Shown here one piece after another: positions 59,602 through 64,000 of a DNA stretch of 64,000 nucleotides (positions within the stretch are counted from its first letter, which is position 1; each line of letters starts with the position of its first letter). The notes under the pieces are model-generated. The model ran no database searches and was not told where the DNA came from. It saw only the letters and a list, made by a program, of their open reading frames with translations. This DNA comes from Enterobacter asburiae. Lineage in GTDB: Bacteria > Pseudomonadota > Gammaproteobacteria > Enterobacterales > Enterobacteriaceae. The stretch lies in NCBI GenBank assembly GCA_011754535.1, contig JAAQVN010000001.1, positions 3,596,001-3,660,000 on the forward strand. Direction: 5' to 3'. A program made the translations under genes and the position numbers.

Positions 59602-60332
59602 TACTGACGCGCTTCCAGCATCAGGCGTTTCATCTCAGAAACCGCCTCTTTCAGGCCGCTCATCACCGCGCGGCCAATAATGGCGTGGCCGATGTTCAGC
59701 TCGTGCATTTCAGGCAGGGCGGCAATGGCCTTCACGTTATGGTAGGTCAGGCCGTGACCGGCGTTAACCTTCAGTCCCAGGCTTGCGGCGTAGGTGGCCG
59801 CTTTGGCGATACGCTCCAGCTCTTTGGCCTGCTCGGCATCGTTTTTGGCATCGGCATAGCAGCCGGTGTGGATTTCGATATACGGCGCGCCCACGTCGGC
59901 CGCCGCTTTAATCTGGGCGAAATCGGCGTCGATAAACAGAGAAACCAGGATACCGGCATCCGCCAGGCGTTTACAGGCATCGCGCATTTTGTCCTGCTGC
60001 CCCGCCACGTCCAGCCCGCCTTCGGTGGTCACTTCCTGGCGTTTTTCCGGCACCAGACAGCAGAAGTGCGGTTTGGTCTCGCAGGCAATCGCCAGCATCT
60101 CTTCGGTGACCGCCATCTCCAGATTCATGCGGGTGTCCAGCGTCTGGCGAAGAATGCGCACGTCGCGGTCGGTAATGTGGCGGCGGTCTTCACGCAGGTG
60201 CACGGTAATACCGTCGGCGCCAGCCTGTTCAGCGATAAACGCCGCCTGAACCGGATCGGGATACGCCGTGCCGCGCGCATTACGCAGCGTGGCGATGTGG
60301 TCGATGTTGACGCCTAACAGTAATTCAGCCAT
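59601..60332 (-). CDS. pdxJ: Pyridoxine 5'-phosphate synthase
   Basis: PdxJ condenses 3-amino-2-oxopropyl phosphate with deoxyxylulose 5-phosphate to give PNP in vitamin B6 synthesis. The 243-residue TIM-barrel protein shows [14 protein letters not shown] at the N-terminus and [13 protein letters not shown] near the C-terminus, both in the active site. It lies 33 bases after recO and is coupled to acpS. Confidence 0.97.
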
Positions 60333-60365
60333 GACAATCCTCGGTTTTCTTTTCGATTCTGTGGT

Positions 60366-61073
60366 CTAACGTTTCGGCATAAACTGCCTGAATAATTCGC
60401 GGCTCTTTAAGGGCTTGCCGCCAAGATACGGCTTGAGGGCAATCCGGGTAAAGCGTTTTGCTGCGCGCAGGGTATCCCGATCGGGAAACTCACGCTCATA
60501 TAGCGCCCGCAGCTGGCGCCCGGTAAAGGTACTGTTGTCTATCACGACGCTGGCGATGAATCCTTTTTCTTCCCGATAGCGGTAGGTCATCTCGTCTTCA
60601 ACCTCGTCTCCGCTTCCCGCGCAGTGCAGAAAATCAACCCCGTAACCCAGGTGCCCCAGCAGCGCCAGTTCAAAACGACGCAGGGCGGGCTCGGGCGTGC
60701 CGGTCGCACCAGCCAGGGCCTGGATACAGTGCAGATAATCAAAGAAAAGTTCAGAGAAGCGAGTCTCATGTTCAAGAACCCGTGAGATAAGTTCGTTGAC
60801 GTACAGACCGCTGTACAGAGTGATACCAGAAAGAGGAAGCGCCAGGGAGACGGCTTCGGCACTGCGCAGGGTTTTGACTTCCCCTCGCCCACCAAAGCGG
60901 ACCAGCAGCGGCGTGAAGGGCTGTAGAGCACCCTTCAGGTTAGAACGTTTGGAACGTGCGCCTTTCGCAACAAGGCGCACGCGACCGGACTCTTCCGTGA
61001 AGACGTCCAGCATCAGGCTGGTTTCGCTCCAGGGACGACTATGCAGAACGAAGGCGCGCTGCCAACCTTCCAT
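60366..61073 (-). CDS. recO: DNA repair protein RecO
   Basis: RecO anneals single-stranded DNA and with RecR loads RecA at gaps in the RecF pathway. The 235-residue protein has an N-terminal OB-fold (about residues 1-80, [16 protein letters not shown]), a helical domain and a C-terminal basic region ending FRQFMPKR. It is slightly shorter than E. coli RecO (242), with the difference at the C-terminus. It lies 17 bases downstream of era. Confidence 0.96.
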   Translation of the reverse strand: MEGWQRAFVLHSRPWSETSLMLDVFTEESGRVRLVAKGARSKRSNLKGALQPFTPLLVRFGGRGEVKTLRSAEAVSLALPLSGITLYSGLYVNELISRVLEHETRFSELFFDYLHCIQALAGATGTPEPALRRFELALLGHLGYGVDFLHCAGSGDEVEDEMTYRYREEKGFIASVVIDNSTFTGRQLRALYEREFPDRDTLRAAKRFTRIALKPYLGGKPLKSRELFRQFMPKR

Positions 61074-61090
61074 ATACTCGCCGTCTTTGT

Positions 61091-62793
<1,703 letters not shown>

Positions 62794-62850
62794 CTATACA
62801 CAACGACAGGGGATGTCGTTAGTTCAAAGAGATTTATCGAGGAAATAATT

Positions 62851-62880
62851 CACGTAGCCGCGAAATAACGCGGCTACGTG
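62851..62880 (-). terminator. Stem-loop after lepB, partial terminator
   Basis: CACGTAGCCGCG and CGCGGCTACGTG form a perfect 12-bp stem with a 6-base loop 16 bases past the lepB stop. There is no T-run on the minus strand, so it likely protects or partly ends lepA-lepB transcripts before the rnc promoter. Confidence 0.6.
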
Positions 62881-62895
62881 TTCTTTTCCTGAGAA

Positions 62896-63870
62896 TTAAT
62901 GGATTCCGCCAATACGATTCAGGCGTACGCCGGTCGGCCATTCGCCTTCCTGCTTCTCAAAACTCATCCAGATCGCAGTTGCTTTACCCACCAGATTCGC
63001 TTCCGGCACAAAGCCCCAGTAACGGCTGTCCGCGGAGTTATCGCGGTTATCACCCATCATGAAATAGTGTCCCGGCGGTACGATCCAGCTGGCCAGCTGC
63101 TGACCCGGCTGTTTGTAATACATCCCCACCTGATCCTGCGCGATTGGCACGGTCAGAATGCGGTGCGTCACGTCACCCAACGTCTCTTTACGCTCGACCA
63201 GGCGGATACCGTTCTCTTTGGTTTCGCCTTTCGGCACCTGGAAGAACCCGCTGGTCGCCTCACCGCCGTTACGACGGGCAAAGGTCTGCACAAAATCACT
63301 TGGCTCGACGTTGGAGTAGGTGATTGGCAGCGCGTTTTCACAGGCGGTACCGGAGCTGCAGCCCGGCTGAACGGTGACTTCCTTCGCAACCGGATCGTAG
63401 GTCACCTTATCACCAGGCAGGCCTACCGCACGCTTGATGTAGTCCAGACGCGGATCTTCCGGATATTTAAACACCACAATGTCGCCACGTTTTGGATGAC
63501 CGGTTTCAATCAACGTTTTCTGGTAGATAGGATCTTTAATGCCGTAGGCAAATTTCTCCACCAGAATAAAATCACCAATCAGCAGCGTTGGCATCATTGA
63601 ACCTGATGGGATCTGGAACGGCTCGTAAATAAACGAACGTACCACCAGCACAATCGCCAGCACCGGGAATACCGACGCGCCCGTTTCCAGCCAGCCCGGT
63701 TTCGGGCCAACTTTCTTGAGGGTTTTCGCATCCAGCTGGTCGCCAGTAGCCGCCTGCGCGGCAGCCTGACGTTCACGGCGTTTTGGGGCGAAGATAAACT
63801 TATCCAGACACCACAGCAGACCTGTCACCAGCGTAGCGATGACCAGGATCAGGGCAAACATGTTCGCCAT
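62896..63870 (-). CDS. lepB: Signal peptidase I
   Basis: LepB removes signal peptides from exported preproteins at the outer face of the inner membrane. The 324-residue protein has two N-terminal membrane segments (about residues 3-22 and 62-78), the catalytic Ser91 in PSGSMMPT and the general-base Lys in DYIKRAVGLPGDKV, followed by the GDNRDNSADSRYWG box. Length matches E. coli. It lies 16 bases downstream of lepA, with which it forms an operon. Confidence 0.98.
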   Translation of the reverse strand: MANMFALILVIATLVTGLLWCLDKFIFAPKRRERQAAAQAATGDQLDAKTLKKVGPKPGWLETGASVFPVLAIVLVVRSFIYEPFQIPSGSMMPTLLIGDFILVEKFAYGIKDPIYQKTLIETGHPKRGDIVVFKYPEDPRLDYIKRAVGLPGDKVTYDPVAKEVTVQPGCSSGTACENALPITYSNVEPSDFVQTFARRNGGEATSGFFQVPKGETKENGIRLVERKETLGDVTHRILTVPIAQDQVGMYYKQPGQQLASWIVPPGHYFMMGDNRDNSADSRYWGFVPEANLVGKATAIWMSFEKQEGEWPTGVRLNRIGGIH

Positions 63871-63886
63871 GCCAACTCCTTAAAGG

Positions 63887-64000
63887 TTATTTGCCGTCTT
63901 TACCAACATGAAGAATGGCAAGGAATGCTTCCTGCGGCAGCTCAACGTTACCGACCTGCTTCATACGCTTCTTACCTTCTTTCTGCTTCTGCAGCAGCTT
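63887..64000 (-). CDS. lepA: Elongation factor 4 (LepA), C-terminal end only
   Basis: The last 37 codons of lepA enter from the right edge of the window; the start lies beyond base 64000. The residues match the C-terminus of E. coli LepA ([16 protein letters not shown], ending HVGKDGK). LepA is a ribosomal GTPase related to EF-G. The downstream neighbour lepB follows after 16 bases. Confidence 0.95.
   Translation of the reverse strand, partial: KLLQKQKEGKKRMKQVGNVELPQEAFLAILHVGKDGK

Overview
The window is chromosomal DNA from a gamma-proteobacterium of the Enterobacteriaceae. Nearly every gene aligns, from memory, end to end with an Escherichia coli K-12 protein and stands in the E. coli order of the xseA-der-hisS-ispG-ndk-isc-suhB-glyA-purL-rnc-lepA region. 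Several genes absent from K-12 at these points suggest Enterobacter or a close relative (Lelliottia, Leclercia, Klebsiella group): a protealysin-like protease with its inhibitor, a peptide-transporter-type operon, an alpha-glucoside PTS cassette, a NicO metal transporter with a DUF1007 protein, and a murQ-PTS pair beside yfhH. The genus call is inference. I saw no rRNA, tRNA, IS element, prophage or CRISPR array.

Layout. 1-5.5 kb: 3' part of xseA, protealysin-like protease plus emfourin, yfgJ, then a POT-family transporter and a Gfo/Idh/MocA oxidoreductase on the minus strand. 5.8-14.8 kb: der, bamB, yfgM, hisS, ispG, rodZ, rlmN, ndk (minus). 14.9-22.2 kb: pbpC and the alpha-2-macroglobulin gene yfhM (minus). 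22.5-27.1 kb (plus): alpha-glucoside PTS EIICB, GH4 6-phospho-alpha-glucosidase, sseA and an RpiR regulator. 27.1-34.9 kb (minus): sseB, pepB and the iscRSUA-hscBA-fdx-iscX Fe-S cluster operon. 35.2-41.6 kb: trmJ, suhB, NicO/DUF1007, csiE, hcaT, yphA. 41.6-48.6 kb: glyA, hmp, glnB, glrR-qseG-glrK and the sRNA GlmY. 48.9-64 kb: purL, mltF, tadA, pgpC, murP-like, murQ, yfhH, yfhL, acpS, pdxJ, recO, era, rnc, lepB and the 3' end of lepA.

How the genes work together. Several regulatory circuits can be read directly. IscR operators precede iscR. PurR boxes precede glyA and purL. An NsrR-type palindrome precedes hmp. A boxA lies in the suhB leader. The rnc leader has an RNase III-type stem. GlmY has a sigma-54 promoter and three TGTC-N10-GACA-type GlrR sites, in the same locus as its regulators GlrR/GlrK. 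REP elements punctuate the transcription units, and one of them encodes the last residues of the NicO transporter.

Most of the window is ordinary core genome. The parts most worth follow-up are the POT-oxidoreductase operon of unknown substrate, the alpha-glucoside cassette that brackets sseA, the murQ-PTS-yfhH locus, the REP-encoded protein tail and the conserved-looking hairpins in leaders and 3' regions. Homology statements are from memory of E. coli proteins. No search was run.
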